Shown piece by piece: positions 36,666 through 49,375 of a DNA stretch of 64,000 nt; positions within the stretch are counted from its first letter, which is position 1, and each line of letters opens with the position of its first letter. The stretch lies in the NCBI GenBank assembly GCA_043228905.1, contig JBHGNT010000001.1, forward strand, positions 6,324,001 to 6,388,000. Reading direction: 5' to 3'. The notes under the pieces are model-generated. The model worked only from the letters and a program-made list of their open reading frames with translations, did no database searches and had not been told where the DNA came from. The stretch comes from Azolla caroliniana (lineage: Eukaryota; Polypodiophyta). The translations under genes were made by a program, and so were the position numbers.

Positions 36666-37803
36666 CCCTATCTTGATTTCTTCTCTGCGCTCTAATGTGG
36701 ATTGAAAGTCCATCTCGCTTGTAAAATTCTTTGGAGTTTCTGCATCGCCAAAAGACGCTTCTATTCGTCCCTCTCCCTATTGCTCAGGCTACTGCTCGCG
36801 CACTCTCTCTCTCTCTCTTTCTCTGGGTACCCCCACTGTGGCTACTATTGGATGAAGCTCTATCGAGCTGTATGCCCTTCCCATAAGTTTAACAATAACA
36901 AACACATCTTGAAAATGTTTCCAAAATTGTCCCCCCAAGGTCAGAAATTGGAAGTTGGATGCTGACCACAGGAAAATGGAGAAAGCCATTTCCTTTTCTT
37001 TTCAGCCAGATGGATCCAAGCCATCTGGTAATGGTCTACAAGTGGGCATGGCATGCACACGGAGAGGAAAGAAAGAGAGACGAAAATATGATTCCATGTT
37101 TTATTGGAATCCTTCCATTCGAAATGGATAATGACCCAAAATACGTCAAAGCTCTGGTAGTATTACAGCCCCATTAACACCCAAATTTGGGAAAATTACC
37201 CTGGAATAGAGAATTAGCATCATCCCAGGTTTTCCATGGAACTAAGTACTTGCAAGAAACAGCACTCTCTTGACAAGTGCTGTGTAATATAAGTAATTTA
37301 ATGGATTCAGTCTTGGTTAATTCAAACTTGTCTGGTCTCGGGTGACTATGGTAGTTTGTGTTTCGTTGTAATGGTACATCTTTCAACAAAAGGAAAACTA
37401 ATTATGGTCTTAGAATGTACTATTGGAATCGTTCCACTGTAAAAAGACCTCAAAGAACTTTCATATATGTGTTAAATGAGGTCACGTACCGGATAGTTTG
37501 GATATATTCCCCTGTATTTCCCAAATAAATGTAGAAAGTCTTTTGCAATCAAAATTTCACCATGGCATGATCGTAAAGTTTTTATCCATTATTTCCTCGT
37601 ATAAGAAATCAAGCACTTCTGTGCAGTTCTTCTCTGGATTCCTTAATAAGATCAGCCTCTCTGAATGCAATGTATACATAAATTCAGTCACTGTTAAGTG
37701 TTTATTTCCAAATATATAGAGTGACTAATGAATGTTTTTGTTTTACTTTGTGTCAGATTTACCTGCATCACCTTCAACTGCTGGAAGTGGCTTCATGGTT
37801 TAG
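36277..37803 (+). CDS. Small plant single-span membrane protein, function unknown (2-exon model)
   Basis: Exon 1 (36277-36622) encodes 115 residues plus one base, and exon 2 (37757-37803) adds a short tail ending GSGFMV, for 130 residues in all. The N-terminus is Gly/Pro/Ala-rich, with a polyalanine stretch from a GCG-rich run. Then come KRHPNFLRLLYRSAAGQKHGL and a hydrophobic span AVVVLSTSCLFLSLSML (about residues 47-64). After that, HHKRRNDDLLQHLSSLQHDNDSLRQTI looks like a short coiled coil. The positive flank on both sides leaves topology open. I do not recognise the family. Exon 1 is GC-rich and strongly codon-biased and looks real. Exon 2 is less sure: a second donor at 36601 would read exon 2 in another frame and extend the tail to about 50 residues. 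An upstream ATG at 36171 starts an overlapping frame that could dampen translation. Confidence 0.55.
36629..36661. repeat. (TC)n microsatellite just inside intron 1 of the membrane-protein gene
   Basis: About sixteen TC units begin six bases after the 5' splice site of the intron. Confidence 0.95.
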
Positions 37804-37915
37804 GAGCTACTTTACTATGTCAAGGACTTCAAAGATGTGGCACAGGCATGTTAAATGGCGTTATGTTCTTGTGAATATTTTCCTTTGTGCTTCTTGGAAA
37901 GAGTAGAAGATCTTG

Positions 37916-38110
37916 TATACAACATGGTTAGAATCTCATGGTTGTGTTACTGAAAACATCTTGATGGGATCCATCGATAGTGTAGAGAATCTACTATGTA
38001 CGAGTTCTTTGAACTTCTTGAATAAAGAAAATATTGCTTTTATACAATGTGGTTAGAATCTCATAACAATCTTACTGAAAACATCTTGATGGTATATATG
38101 TGTAATATAA
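37916..38110. repeat. Diverged duplication, period about 125 bp
   Basis: TATACAAC/ATGTGGTTAGAATCTCAT and CTTACTGAAAACATCTTGATGG blocks occur at about 37917-37970 and again at about 38041-38093. Each copy is followed by CTTGAATAAAG. Confidence 0.85.
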
Positions 38111-38179
38111 GTCTACAAAATTCGGCTTCTTGTTCTTCTTGAATAAAGTAGAATATCATTTAATTTTGCACACATTCAG

Positions 38180-38680
38180 CCATCTGCGCTTTTTTATCAG
38201 CTCAAGTGTCATATTTGTTCTAAAACACATTCATGACTGTGTTTCTCAATGTTCACGCATGCTTTTATCTGTGTCCTATAATGCTCTCATAAATATGATA
38301 AATTTGTATGTCTTCTCTGACATGTGTGAGATTTGTGGTCTCAACAATGGGTTTCTCATTCATATGTGTTGTCCTTTACTCACAAGTTGCGAGTGTTTAT
38401 CTTTTTGTGTCCCTATGGGAAGGGATCTTCTTTCATTCAGCAGCTTGCTCATTTTTATCATCGGAAGTATCATATTCAATTTGAAACTTAATCATGCATG
38501 CATTTATCTGTGTCCTATAATGCTGTCATAAATATGAGATTTTTTTTGTCTTCTCTGATGAATACGAGATTCAACAATTGGTGTCTCATTCATGTGACAT
38601 GTCTCTTGTATATTGTGGCCCTGTAGGAAGGTATCCCCTTTCATTTACCATTTGCTCCTTTTTATCATTCAGCAAATACA
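38180..38680. repeat. Two to three diverged tandem copies, period about 238 bp
   Basis: The block CATTTATCTGTGTCCTATAATGCT(C/G)TCATAAATATGA occurs at about 38259 and 38497. Flanking GCTCATTTTTATCAT and CTCATTCAT segments repeat with it. A partial third copy (GCTCCTTTTTATCATTCAGC) follows near 38655. Confidence 0.85.
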
Positions 38681-41600
38681 GTTTCTCAGCCCAAATATCT
38701 AGGCTGACTAAGTAATCTATAGATATGCATTAACCTTGAGTATTCACTTAATGGAAAATCCCTCCGTGAGATTTCGCAGCTTGTATTTAAACATTTCTGA
38801 GATGGTATATGTTCTTATCCAAATGCATGTGCTAGGAAATTCTATTACTTTATTTATATTACTTTTGGTTGACTATTTTCCATGATGACACAACAGTTTC
38901 GAATGTAATCTCATGTTAGTTCTCGTAAGTGGCATGAGTATTTTGCATCTTCAATGTGAAATAGGGATTTGGGCCACTGAAGAGGAGACTAATTGACTGC
39001 ATGTTTTCCCCCAAACAAATTCGTGAGTTTATAACATTCTACTGCAATGCTTCACCTTTTGTTATATTCAAGGTTGCTTTCCCCACAATTTCAACCTTGC
39101 CCTATTTCTATATGCACCTCTCTCTATCGCAGTGTGTGCTCTGTATTCTAACATTTGTTAGAAAAAACTTGAATGGTTGAGAATCACTAATGAACTTTAC
39201 ACAGTATGTGGAAAATGTTTCATTTTGGTCCATAGGTCATATTTGACCTTTGACATGATTATATTATACCACCCTCCCTCACTCTCAAACACATCTCTCT
39301 TGAAAGGCCAATCACTCATGAGTCCTTTCCAATGAATAACAGCCACCCCATATATCCTGTCCTGTTGATCACCTTTCTAATAAAGTTTTCTTTGCCTTTT
39401 CTTCATGAGGTGGATTAGAAACGGTTGTGTTTTCTTGTTTTCTTATTTTCTTTGACAATCAAAACATTGACTGTAGTTTGTTTGAGGCATCCATTGCCCA
39501 CACATGCGTGCACATATGACAATACTACTTTGAAATCCAGAATTGATGCACTTGTAACAACGGAAGAAATGTCATATACATATATCTTTCTTCTGGATGT
39601 CTGGTTTACAGCCATCCTTGTCTACTTTGATAACGTTGAATGTTAACAGCAGATCTTTTTTGATCTTTCTGAGACCATATCCCCTCTGTGCTCATCTCAC
39701 TATTTGTATTGCAAAGTTCTATTCACAATTCGGATGGCAACTCGTGTATTTGGTTTTAAAAATAATATGGATTTAGAAATTTTAAAAATGACTTTTACCT
39801 TGTATAAGAATTGAGAATGATGATTTTTGCTGATTGTTGTATTTCTCTTGGAATTCATTATGCGTCATTTGTTGCGTTTTCTCATTCTTACTTCTGTCGT
39901 GATCTCTCTGTCATAGCATTAGAAGCTAGATTTGTTCACAGTTGCACAAAATCATATTTTTTGCATATATTTAGAATATGTTTTCCTGAAATCGTTCGAT
40001 AAAAATGACTGAATTTACTTTTTTGAGTTAATCAGTACTGTAGTGCTTTTATTGTTTGGTGTCGTTTGAACTAATAGAGAATAGTCACTATCAACCAAGA
40101 AATACTATGGAAAGTAGCAGTATTTTTAATATCACAAGTATTGGTTAAATCCAGTTTGAAAAAATACAACAATAATACTGCCCTGTCTTTAAGCATTATT
40201 GTGAAGAGTTACTGGCATTAAATTATGAAACGTTTGAAAAAAATGCAGGATCAATTATAAGATCATGCATTTTGTCTCTTTATGCATTCAGAAAATTTGG
40301 CTAGGCCCTAATATTTCTTATTTTTATTCTTGAGCACTCTTGCATTTGCTATTAAAAAATTCTAATTATGTTTAGCATAGTGTAAAAGTATAATTTTCTA
40401 GAAATTTATCATCTCTTAGTATGATAATGTACGAAAAAGTTGTTAATCTAAAACAATATTTAGGTATCCAATGTATCTATCATAAACTACTGTTTTGAAT
40501 GCTTAACGTTGTTTTAGAAATGGGGTTTAATTGCCTTTGTGAGTGTGGACAATTCATGTGAAAAACTTACTAGTATGACATGGGTATAGTCTTGTTCTCT
40601 AATATCATGTTATGTTGTCAATGAAATAGTGACTAAATCTAGTTTGAAAGACAGTTTTTTTGGGAGAAATGGTTTGTTGCTTTAGTATCATGCCAATAAT
40701 TAGGATGAAGAACGATGATGATAAGGAACAAATGTATGAATTAATATGATATCTCTAGGAGTGTGGATAATTAAAAAATACGCTTGTTTATATTTTTATT
40801 TAAATATCATTATGTATGCTATTAATATAATTTGCAATCTACAAGGTTTTAGGTGAAAATTTAGCTCTTTTTTGGTACCTTGTGATTATTTTTGTTACTT
40901 CAAACCATATGCTTATGGTGGATTTCTAATGGAGAGAACGTTATCATTCAAAGGTTAACGCGAATAAACACGAGGTATCGAAGAAGAACAATTTTTTCGC
41001 TCTAGAAAATATTCATAAGAGAAGGATGAAGCTTCTTCACTTATGGAGGAAGGTGCCCCTCTTTGTAGTGACAAATCAAAGACCTCAATGGAACTATCAA
41101 CTTCCATGGACCCTTTCTTGAATATAAAAACAACATGTTAATGTACCGTATCAAGGTTCATCATCCCTACATAAGTTGTTTTTGTAGGTACAGGTTTTGG
41201 TGTACATACATTGGCTTTATTTTACATTGTAAGCCTATGGGCAGATAACTTCAACCTGTAGTGTTTAGATGTTTTAAACTTCAACTTACTTGCATTCTAG
41301 TATTAACATATTGACTAATATGGAAATAATGAAGAGACAAAAATATGCGAAATCTAGTTCGAAAGAGACAAAAATATGTTTCTTTGAAAAGAGTTGTCTG
41401 CATAGGAATAAACTTAAAACAATTGTTGACTAAATCTATTACATGAGATCCACACAACAATGATGTGCTTCTAATGTACAACACATGAATGATGGATAGT
41501 ATAAAAGGTAATACGCATCAAGCGGAACTTAAGCATTTGGAGTTTCATGCCATTTGGGACATAGGTATATTCTATAGACGGCGTTTTGATAAGGTGGAGT

Positions 41601-43679
41601 GGTTCTACTGAACACCAAAGTATTTATTTAAGCCGATGGTTAGAATTTAGATAAACATAGGGGATCAGTGGTATATCTTGTATGTTTAACCTTATGGTGT
41701 TTTCTAATACCAATGTAGTATCTTTTTTGGGAAAATAAATAAATTATTAATCTCTTCGCTTGAGCTCTCAATTCTATTTGAACTATTTGAAGGCACTTAT
41801 AAGTATTCACAAGTTTGGAGTGCATGCTCCTCGATGCCTCTCACTTTGCAAATGTAATTAATTACCTTGTTGTCTCATTCCATTTGATCCTAATCCTTAT
41901 TTGTATGCTAAATAAGTAAACATGAAGGAATGTGTTTCGGATAAAACACTCATGCTGGTGTTAGATAAAGAGGGAGGGGGTTCAAGGCATTTTATTATTG
42001 GTTGATCATTTTGATTAGCTAGTCAATGAATCACTTTGAGTTCACGTTTGAAGCTTTAGTAGAATTTATATTATGTAATATGGAGTGCTACCATTGTAAT
42101 TTCAAGAGCAATTTCTTCAACATGTTTACTCACCTTAATATAGGCAATAAACAATTCAGCTATGAACATCATGCCACATTTGTAATATCCAAAAAAATAT
42201 AAAATGTGTTATAGAAGACTTTAGTTACTTCAATCTCGAAATGCTACGACCCACATGAGGCAAAGATTAAAATAATATCACTATTTGTTATCTACCCATG
42301 GTCCACCTAGGAGATACCCCAAGGAACAACCTTTTTATTAGAATAGATACCACTTGTTTTGATGAGAACTTATATAGAGAGGAGTGAGAACTTATAAGCA
42401 TAAAAAAATGACAAAAGAGAGAATCTCATTTCATACAAATATCTACCACCCGTTGAGTGGAAGAAATACACTTTTGACACAATTCATTAGTGTGTCACAA
42501 AAAATTTCCAAGAGAAGAACAATGAGATGAAATTTGCCACAAAGCAAGGTTTCCTATCGACAAGTTTAACAATTTTTTCTTTGGTATTTGTAAGCATGCC
42601 TACATTGGTGTTCTCCTTGCAAGTGTTTGGGTGTGTATTCCATGGTGTCTTCCTTTTTGATCTTTTGCATACTCATCCAATGTTGTCCAAAATGGATGAT
42701 ATTTGTTAGTTGGTAACAAATATGTTGTTCTTGGAAATTCTATACATGAGATGGATGCAACTTGATGTCAAACATGAGATTTTTTGTGTAATCAACACCT
42801 CAAAGAATTTACATTATTTGTGTCTCAAATTGCATTGATTGGTGGGACCTTGCTATTCAACAATGTTCTTTGCACTTTTATTTTGTCTAAGTGCTTATCT
42901 GAAATCATGCCTGACAACTCTCAAAGTTTTTAATTAAGTTCTAATACTAAAATATACATCAGGGTAAACGAAAAAAAGTTGTGCAAATTTATGGTGTTTT
43001 ATTTAGGGAAAATATAAAAATGTCAAAAGATATAAAGTGATATAAACACTATCCCACACATACCTATGTTAAGGAGTTTGTGGGCTATTGATTATTCTTG
43101 AGTTGGTAGGGATCACTTGATTAACATTTACATATGCGTGGTCCATTGTTTAATGGCTTAATTGGAGTAGTGACAAAACGCACATGAATAAGAATAACAT
43201 TCACCATTTACATATGTGTGATTCATGGGTTAATGGCCGACTGGTTAGAATAGGTGAGTAAGCCAAATAAACTAGACTTCCAATTCAGATAAAAGTGATT
43301 AGTATAGAGGTGAAATAACCCAACTCTTTAACACAATGCAAATTAGATTGATCTAAGAAATCGCGATACGGGATTTAATAGAGGTAGTAAGTAAGTGTGG
43401 GGTTTTGATGAAGGGAATGTGGGGGGGAATAAGATAAATGGAGACTCAAGGGCAGTTTGGAGTGAGATCAAGGGCCAAAAGTAGTGTTATATATTAATCA
43501 CAAATAGCGTTTACAATGAATGGGCTACTGCAAATCGAAGACGATAAGAATACCACATGGACGTAAGGAACCATACTTATGCAAGCACCCAACAGGATTG
43601 GGCGATATAATCTGATGTCTCTCACCAGAGAGATATAACCAATCCCAAAGCTCCTCACAACAAGAATCGTTGGAGGGGG

Positions 43680-43994
43680 AGTGTGTAGTGTAGAGGCGCT
43701 CTACGTGCGAGCAGGGGCAGGTCAGGTGTCGAGCAAGCTACATTTTACACATGCTTTGCTTGCCTCAATTACACATGCTTTGCTTGCTACATTTTTACAC
43801 ATGAAAGAATGAATACACACACACACACACAAAATCACACAATATATTATCCCCATTCCTGCCCCTTGTAGCAAAACAATGGTGGTGAACACATCTGAAA
43901 CACAGGACTCTCTTTCTTCCCTGTGGTCTCAGTGTGTGTGGCTTTGAGACAGAGAAAGACTGAGGCCCATTACTGATGCAGCTCTGTTTTTCTT

Positions 43995-44032
<38 letters not shown>

Positions 44033-44071
44033 AGCTCTGTTTCTCTTTGGTTTCCACAGATCTCATCCTTG
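43680..44071 (+). promoter_or_regulatory. Upstream region of the DUF4050-like gene with (GA)n leader
   Basis: Upstream of the start codon lie a repeated ACACATGCTTTGCTTGC unit (about 43745-43790), an (AC)n run (about 43815-43831) and a (GA)n tract (about 43998-44029) about 45 bases before the ATG. GA/CT-rich tracts near plant gene starts often lie in the leader. No firm TATA box was fixed. Confidence 0.4.
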
Positions 44072-44978
44072 ATGATGGAGGCCACAGCCTGGTTCAGGTA
44101 AGGAAGCTTTCTAATCGCCTTTTTCTTCTTGTTAGTACCTTTAATTGATCAAATCACTCCAATACCTGCCTTTTTTATTTCTTAGTCAGAAGCCCACAAA
44201 ATTCAAATCGAAATCTAGACTCTTGAGTACCCAGAGCAAGAAAAAACATCATAACAAAGAAGAGCTCCTTCTAAATTTTTTCTTCTCTTTATGTATTAAC
44301 AAATAACTCAAAATGTTTTCAAAGTTTTTTTTTTTTTTTTGATGCTAAAAATAAAAAAGAATTTCTCAAAGAATGAAAAAGGTTATTTGCTCCATGAATG
44401 GTACGTCATCTGTTTTTTTCCCTTGAACCCTTAAGAGGGGAACACTTGTGTATACGAAAACTAATTGAATGTAACACATGTATGCACATATGTGTCTGTA
44501 TGGCATTAATCGTTGCCAATTTTTATATAGACAGAAATTTTGTCTGAAATGCACCAAAAAATTCTTTATTTCTCCAAAATGAGATTTTATTATTTCGTCC
44601 AATGACCTTTGATTGAGTTTACCATAGTATATATATGATAAATGTATGCTCAAATGTATGATAGTTTATGTAATATAAGGTTAGTTAAAGAAGATCAATT
44701 GAACTTTGTAGAACGCCCTTATAATTTGATGATATTTTTCCATGTCGTTCTATGTCGTATTGCAGTTGAGTATGAGATCCCACACTTCTCCATTGGATGT
44801 CTCGTCAGCATTGAACATAACCGAAAAATAGATTTGTCCCCCACAAATTCAATTACACTGCTGGTCACATGCTCGACTTAGAAGCTATTCGGTCAGCATT
44901 CTCTCAACATCTTTCATGCATGGGGTGAGTGCCCATTCAACTAAATTCATTATCAATTTTAGTAATTTGCAATGTATA

Positions 44979-45013
<35 letters not shown>

Positions 45014-46245
45014 TGAAACACTCACAAGAGTATGCAATACATCTCCCCCCCACCCCCCAAAATAAATAAATAAAAAATATAGGCATTCCAAAATATCTCT
45101 GCCTCAAATTTAAAGGAATTGCTGCTGTACCCCTTGGTCTTCATTAAGTTTCTACTGCATAGGGAGTATTGTTGTAGTTTTTGGAATCTGAGAGGACAGG
45201 TATCTCTGTAAATATAAAAAAACATTAGGGGTATTTTTAGGTGTTGTTCCTGAAAGAACATGTGATCAATTGTCCTACATGTATATTCTAAATTTAGTCT
45301 CGTTTGCAACAGCACAGTACTTGTTTTGGAATGCTTACTGAAAAGTCGACAGTCCCTGTTCCTGTTGTGGAGAACCACGATAAGCATACGGATTGTGGAA
45401 GACCTTTGCCCCTTATGGAAAAAGATATTTTGAGCTCGAGCTCGAATGAGGTGGATAATCTCGGAAAGAACTCAAGGTCATCACAACGGAGTCTTTCGTC
45501 GCTAAGCACCACAAATCATGCCCATGAAACTCAAGGGACAATAACTGATACGAGCATTAATGTGCCCTTTGTCAATCATGGTTAGGAAGTCAGGCTAAAA
45601 CATATGAGTTTCATATTTAATCTATATCCATACATTTCATTGTGACACATGGTTTGAAGGCCTGTAGGTTTGATGATGTGGGAGGAGCAAAGAAGACAGT
45701 GGACTGCAAACCATCGGGCTTCGAGATTGTCGCCATCATCCCATCCTCGGAAAAGACCTGTTATCAGGTTTGAACGATTTCTTCAGAAATTCCTTTTCTT
45801 TTCAACCCCGGAAAGGAAATCTGTAAGACATTATTTTTACTGGAGGAAAGTGTTAAAATGATCCCTGAAGGTCGACACTGTTTGTAAACACTGCCATTTA
45901 TTATTGTGAAGAAATACGCTAGTTTTTTGGTATCCTTGGTTTCTTTTTTCGTGAGGGGCAAGTAAATCTATCTGTCTACTTCTATTTATATTTATTGTTT
46001 CTATTATGTTGTGATTGAGAATAAACAGGATGAATTCAACGTATGAGGATCTTTTGAGTAGTAGCCGCCCATTTGTTAACCCAATACCTCTTTCGGTATT
46101 GACTCTCTTCTATCCTAAATACATTTACTTACTTTTTTCGATGTTTGTTTTCCATATTCCTAAAATCTTGCTTTGATGAACTTTTGGATAGGAAATGACG
46201 AGCTTTCTTGTCAATATATGGCAACAAGAGGGACTGTATGGCTAA
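44072..46245 (+). CDS. DUF4050-type plant protein, function unknown (5 exons)
   Basis: Exons 44072-44097, 45318-45580, 45668-45767, 46029-46095 and 46192-46245 join with GT-AG introns and consistent phases to 169 residues. The order matches a conserved plant family. A short N-terminus with AWF is followed by a Cys-containing start (STCFG) and a Ser-rich variable middle. Then come FVNHGLMMWEEQRRQW (about residues 92-108), TYEDLLSSSRPFVNPIPLS (about 134-152) and the C-terminal signature EMTSFLVNIWQQEGLYG (153-169). No signal peptide or membrane span is seen. The family is widespread in land plants, but I know of no assigned biochemical role. The first exon carries only eight codons and two bases, which makes the gene easy for predictors to miss or truncate. 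Two residues usually acidic in the last motif are replaced (T and N where other members tend to have V and D). Confidence 0.88.
44981..45009. repeat. (GT)n microsatellite in intron 1 of the DUF4050-like gene
   Basis: About fourteen TG units, followed some 35 bases later by a short C-rich run. Confidence 0.95.
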
Positions 46246-46407
46246 GCCAATGCTCTTTTCTTGATGAATCACTGCACAACCATTTTGTAATTTGTAAGGG
46301 CATTTTTCCTCACAATATCTTTTAACACCAGTGTCTTTCAAAGAGCTTTTCCTTGGTGGTTTCTCAGTACCAGATATTAATGTTTGGCAAGGCTGCATAT
46401 AATTGAT

Positions 46408-46870
46408 GTAGTTTGTATTCTTCTTAATAATGTGCTCTTTGCACTTTCGCCGAGCTTAACTTCGTTCAACACAAGATGAAATTCACATTGGGCCTATTCA
46501 TTGAGAAAGTGTCAAGAATAACCCCATTAAAAGAAAATTATATTCCCTTGTTTAGGAATCTTGCTGTCTCTGATGGATGCTGTCAATACTCCCCATTAAA
46601 AGAAAATTATATTGAGTCATTTTTGTAAAGCAGTACTTTAAATTTGTAGTTTGTATTCTTCTTAATAATGTGCTCTTTGCACTTTCGCGGAGCTTAACTT
46701 CTTTCAACACAAGATGAAATTCACATTGGGCCTATTCATTGAGAAAGTCTCAAGAATAACCCCCTCGTTTAGGAATCTTGCTGTCTCTGATGGATGCTGT
46801 CAATACTCCCCTCCCCATTAAAAGAAAATTATATTGAGTCATTTTTGTAAAGTAGTACTTTAAATTTGTT
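46408..46870. repeat. Near-identical 238-bp tandem duplication downstream of the DUF4050-like gene
   Basis: The segment beginning GTAGTTTGTATTCTTCTTAA at 46408 recurs at 46646. The copies share long exact blocks (for example CACAAGATGAAATTCACATT and GGAATCTTGCTGTCTCTGAT). The main difference is one extra CCATTAAAAGAAAATTATATT block in the first copy. The array starts about 160 bases after the stop codon, so it may lie partly in the 3' untranslated region. Confidence 0.95.
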
Positions 46871-49248
46871 AAATATTTTATGCAACATTCTTACAGTCTT
46901 AATTGGTCAACTGTAAACTGTAAATCTTGATTGGTGCTCAATTTCACAAGCTGTAAAAGATCTTAGTTATCTGTTGGGTCTTTCCATTTATCGAAAAGTT
47001 GGATGGCAATTGTACTGTTTGAGACCAAGGAAAAAACTAAACACATAAAGGTATGCACATGCATGAATGCGTTGTATTTTTACAGAACTTAAGTATGTCG
47101 TTTTCTTTAAATATAAGAACATAATAAATAAATTAGTTGATGTGATTACATGTTTGTGATGAAGGAGACTTACATGTTTTGTTTTGGTCTGGTGCTAAAT
47201 TATTAATGCTAGTTGAAGTTTAAATATGACTCCTTATAAATGTTTTTAGGTAGCACTATGCTACCTGTGTATTATGCACGAATGTAATGATTGCTTCATT
47301 GGCTTCTGATTGAGATGTATGGTCTAAGATTTCCCCCAACAACTTATGGGTTGTAGAGATTAAGGAATAATCGTTTCAGAGAGTGAAGATTGAGCCCACC
47401 CTCACACACAGAATTGTTCTTGCAGTCATGTGATTGGTATGGGAGTGATACATATATGTGGTGGATATATCTTTAAACCTTTACATTGAGATTTTAGATC
47501 CTGATTCATGGTAATTGTAGAGGCTTTACTTTATGTGTTGGCCAATGCTTATTAGAGTAAATGTTTGAGGATGGAAGTATCTACATGATGATGTAGTGAT
47601 GGAAACTCATGTGATGGGCTACCAAAATTTGCAAAGCTCCAAAATTTTACTATGATGTATGTATGTATATATAAGTGAAGTTGGATAACTGAATCTCTAA
47701 GTATAGTCCTATGCTTCTTAGTATACTGAATGTAATAAGATTGGTCTCAAACTAGATTTGATGGTTTTGACATGCTAAGTTATAATTGTTGTGATTACTT
47801 ACATGTTATATTGTGATGAATGGTACTCGTGCATGTGCTTTTTGTTTTTATCTTTATAATATGTTGGTATATTGAATGATATATGTCACACAAGGTACAG
47901 ATATTTCAGGTTGTAGGATCCACTTATTCCATTAAGATATCTAAATCTCTTTGACGCTTCCATGATGCCCAAATAATGCAAAAGCGTACAAAAACTAACC
48001 GAAAACAATGCATTGATACATTATTTGATTGCATGCCTTTAGGAAAACATTAGGCATAAAATAATCATTATCAAGAAAGATTGAGGCCTTATTGAAAGTC
48101 AAGTTTATATATAAGTGAGGGCCAAGGCTTAATAATGTGTGTGGTAAATGACACATTGTCATATTCTTATGTGAGTAAGTTCGAGACATTTAGTAGGTTG
48201 TTGAATACATATTGCTGTAGTGAAAACAACTTTTGTTTGCCTCAATTCTAGTTATATGCTTGGATCATCATCTCAATGTAAATCTCTTTAAAATATTTGG
48301 GTAAATATTCAACATGAGCAAGATAGGAGAAGTTGTAAACACGAATGGACTTATCAATAAACATGTATAGACTTATATTGATAAACACGAGCTCCATAAA
48401 TTTTCCAGCATTATACTCTCCAAATCCACAAATTTCTAATGTACCGAGGACTATAAAGAGCATTAGAGTTTGCTTGTAGTTATGGTACAACTTTGTTTTA
48501 ATCCATGTTATTCTTTTATATATTGTAGGGCTTGACCTAGGGGTAATACGAGACTAGAATAAAGAAGATTTATCATGTGTATTTGAAGTCGATGTCGTCG
48601 TTTTTGTAGAGAATGTCATAAAGCCTTTTTTGGGGGAGTAAACCATCAACACATGATTTGAACTATAATGATGAATGGTTCTATTATGGACACACGATTG
48701 ATCAAACCTATTTTTTGGAGACTACAATCTTAATGTGGAAAAAGTAGACACCTTACGACCATCATCCTTTAATTGTCATAATTTTAGAATGTCAACGAGA
48801 TAGTATGGAGAACCAAGAACAAGTATGATGGATAGAGTCAATGCTTCCACATTGTGTGCTTTTTTAGTTGGCACCAATAGTCAAGTGCCGTGGACGGGGA
48901 ATGGAATCCTCCGACAAATTTAGCGAAACTGTATTGGTGTACTGGTCTATTGGTCTATGTCACTTGGCGGGGTACAAAGTAGATAGTTAGTTAGCTCTTG
49001 GGTGTTCACTGTTTGGGATGAAAAGATAAAGAGAAAAAACAAAATAGATTTCCATACATACATACATCATTCAACTTTGTGAGTGGATATAATATCTCTA
49101 TTTATTCAATTCTCTTTTTTGCTTCCCATGTTATTATATTGATTTTCATGGAGATATGTACATATATATTTATATTATTTGCTTTTTCTTTTGATACTAT
49201 CTCTTCCCTACATATGTATATGCATACCTATACGTACATGATACATAT
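46871..49248. other. Intergenic region, no gene seen
   Basis: AT-rich sequence without a recognisable exon, LTR end or RNA gene. Short frames at about 47995-48490 (minus) have no family motif. Confidence 0.6.
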
Positions 49249-49375
49249 GTATATATATATTTTATGGCTGTCTTTGGCTGATTCAGAGATCCATCATATC
49301 TCTTCCAGCTCACCACATCTCACAGAGTTTTGCCTTTGTATCTGATATACCAGAAATCCAAAAAACTCAAAAAGG
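49249..49375 (+). promoter_or_regulatory. Probable TPK promoter and non-coding first exon
   Basis: A TATATATATATTTTATGG element at about 49251-49266 is followed by leader-like sequence ending AAAAAGG|GTAATG (donor at 49376). The TPK coding exon is preceded by TTTTTTCAG (acceptor at 50771-50772) only 20 bases before its ATG, so an upstream non-coding exon is required or likely. This is the best candidate. It is inferred, not proven. Confidence 0.4.

Larger units (their letters stand above)
37804..43679. other. Intergenic AT-rich region with local duplications, no gene seen
   Basis: The part next to 37803 is probably 3' untranslated sequence. Direct duplications at 37916-38110 and 38180-38680 are listed separately. 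From 38700 to 43680 the DNA is A/T-rich with only short frames that lack motifs or splice partners. Confidence 0.6.

Noticed and set aside
36138-36695. 185-codon plus-strand frame with polyglycine and Pro/Leu runs
   Set aside because: Another frame of the GC-rich exon 1. The frame starting at 36277 has the coherent span, basic block and coiled-coil pattern.
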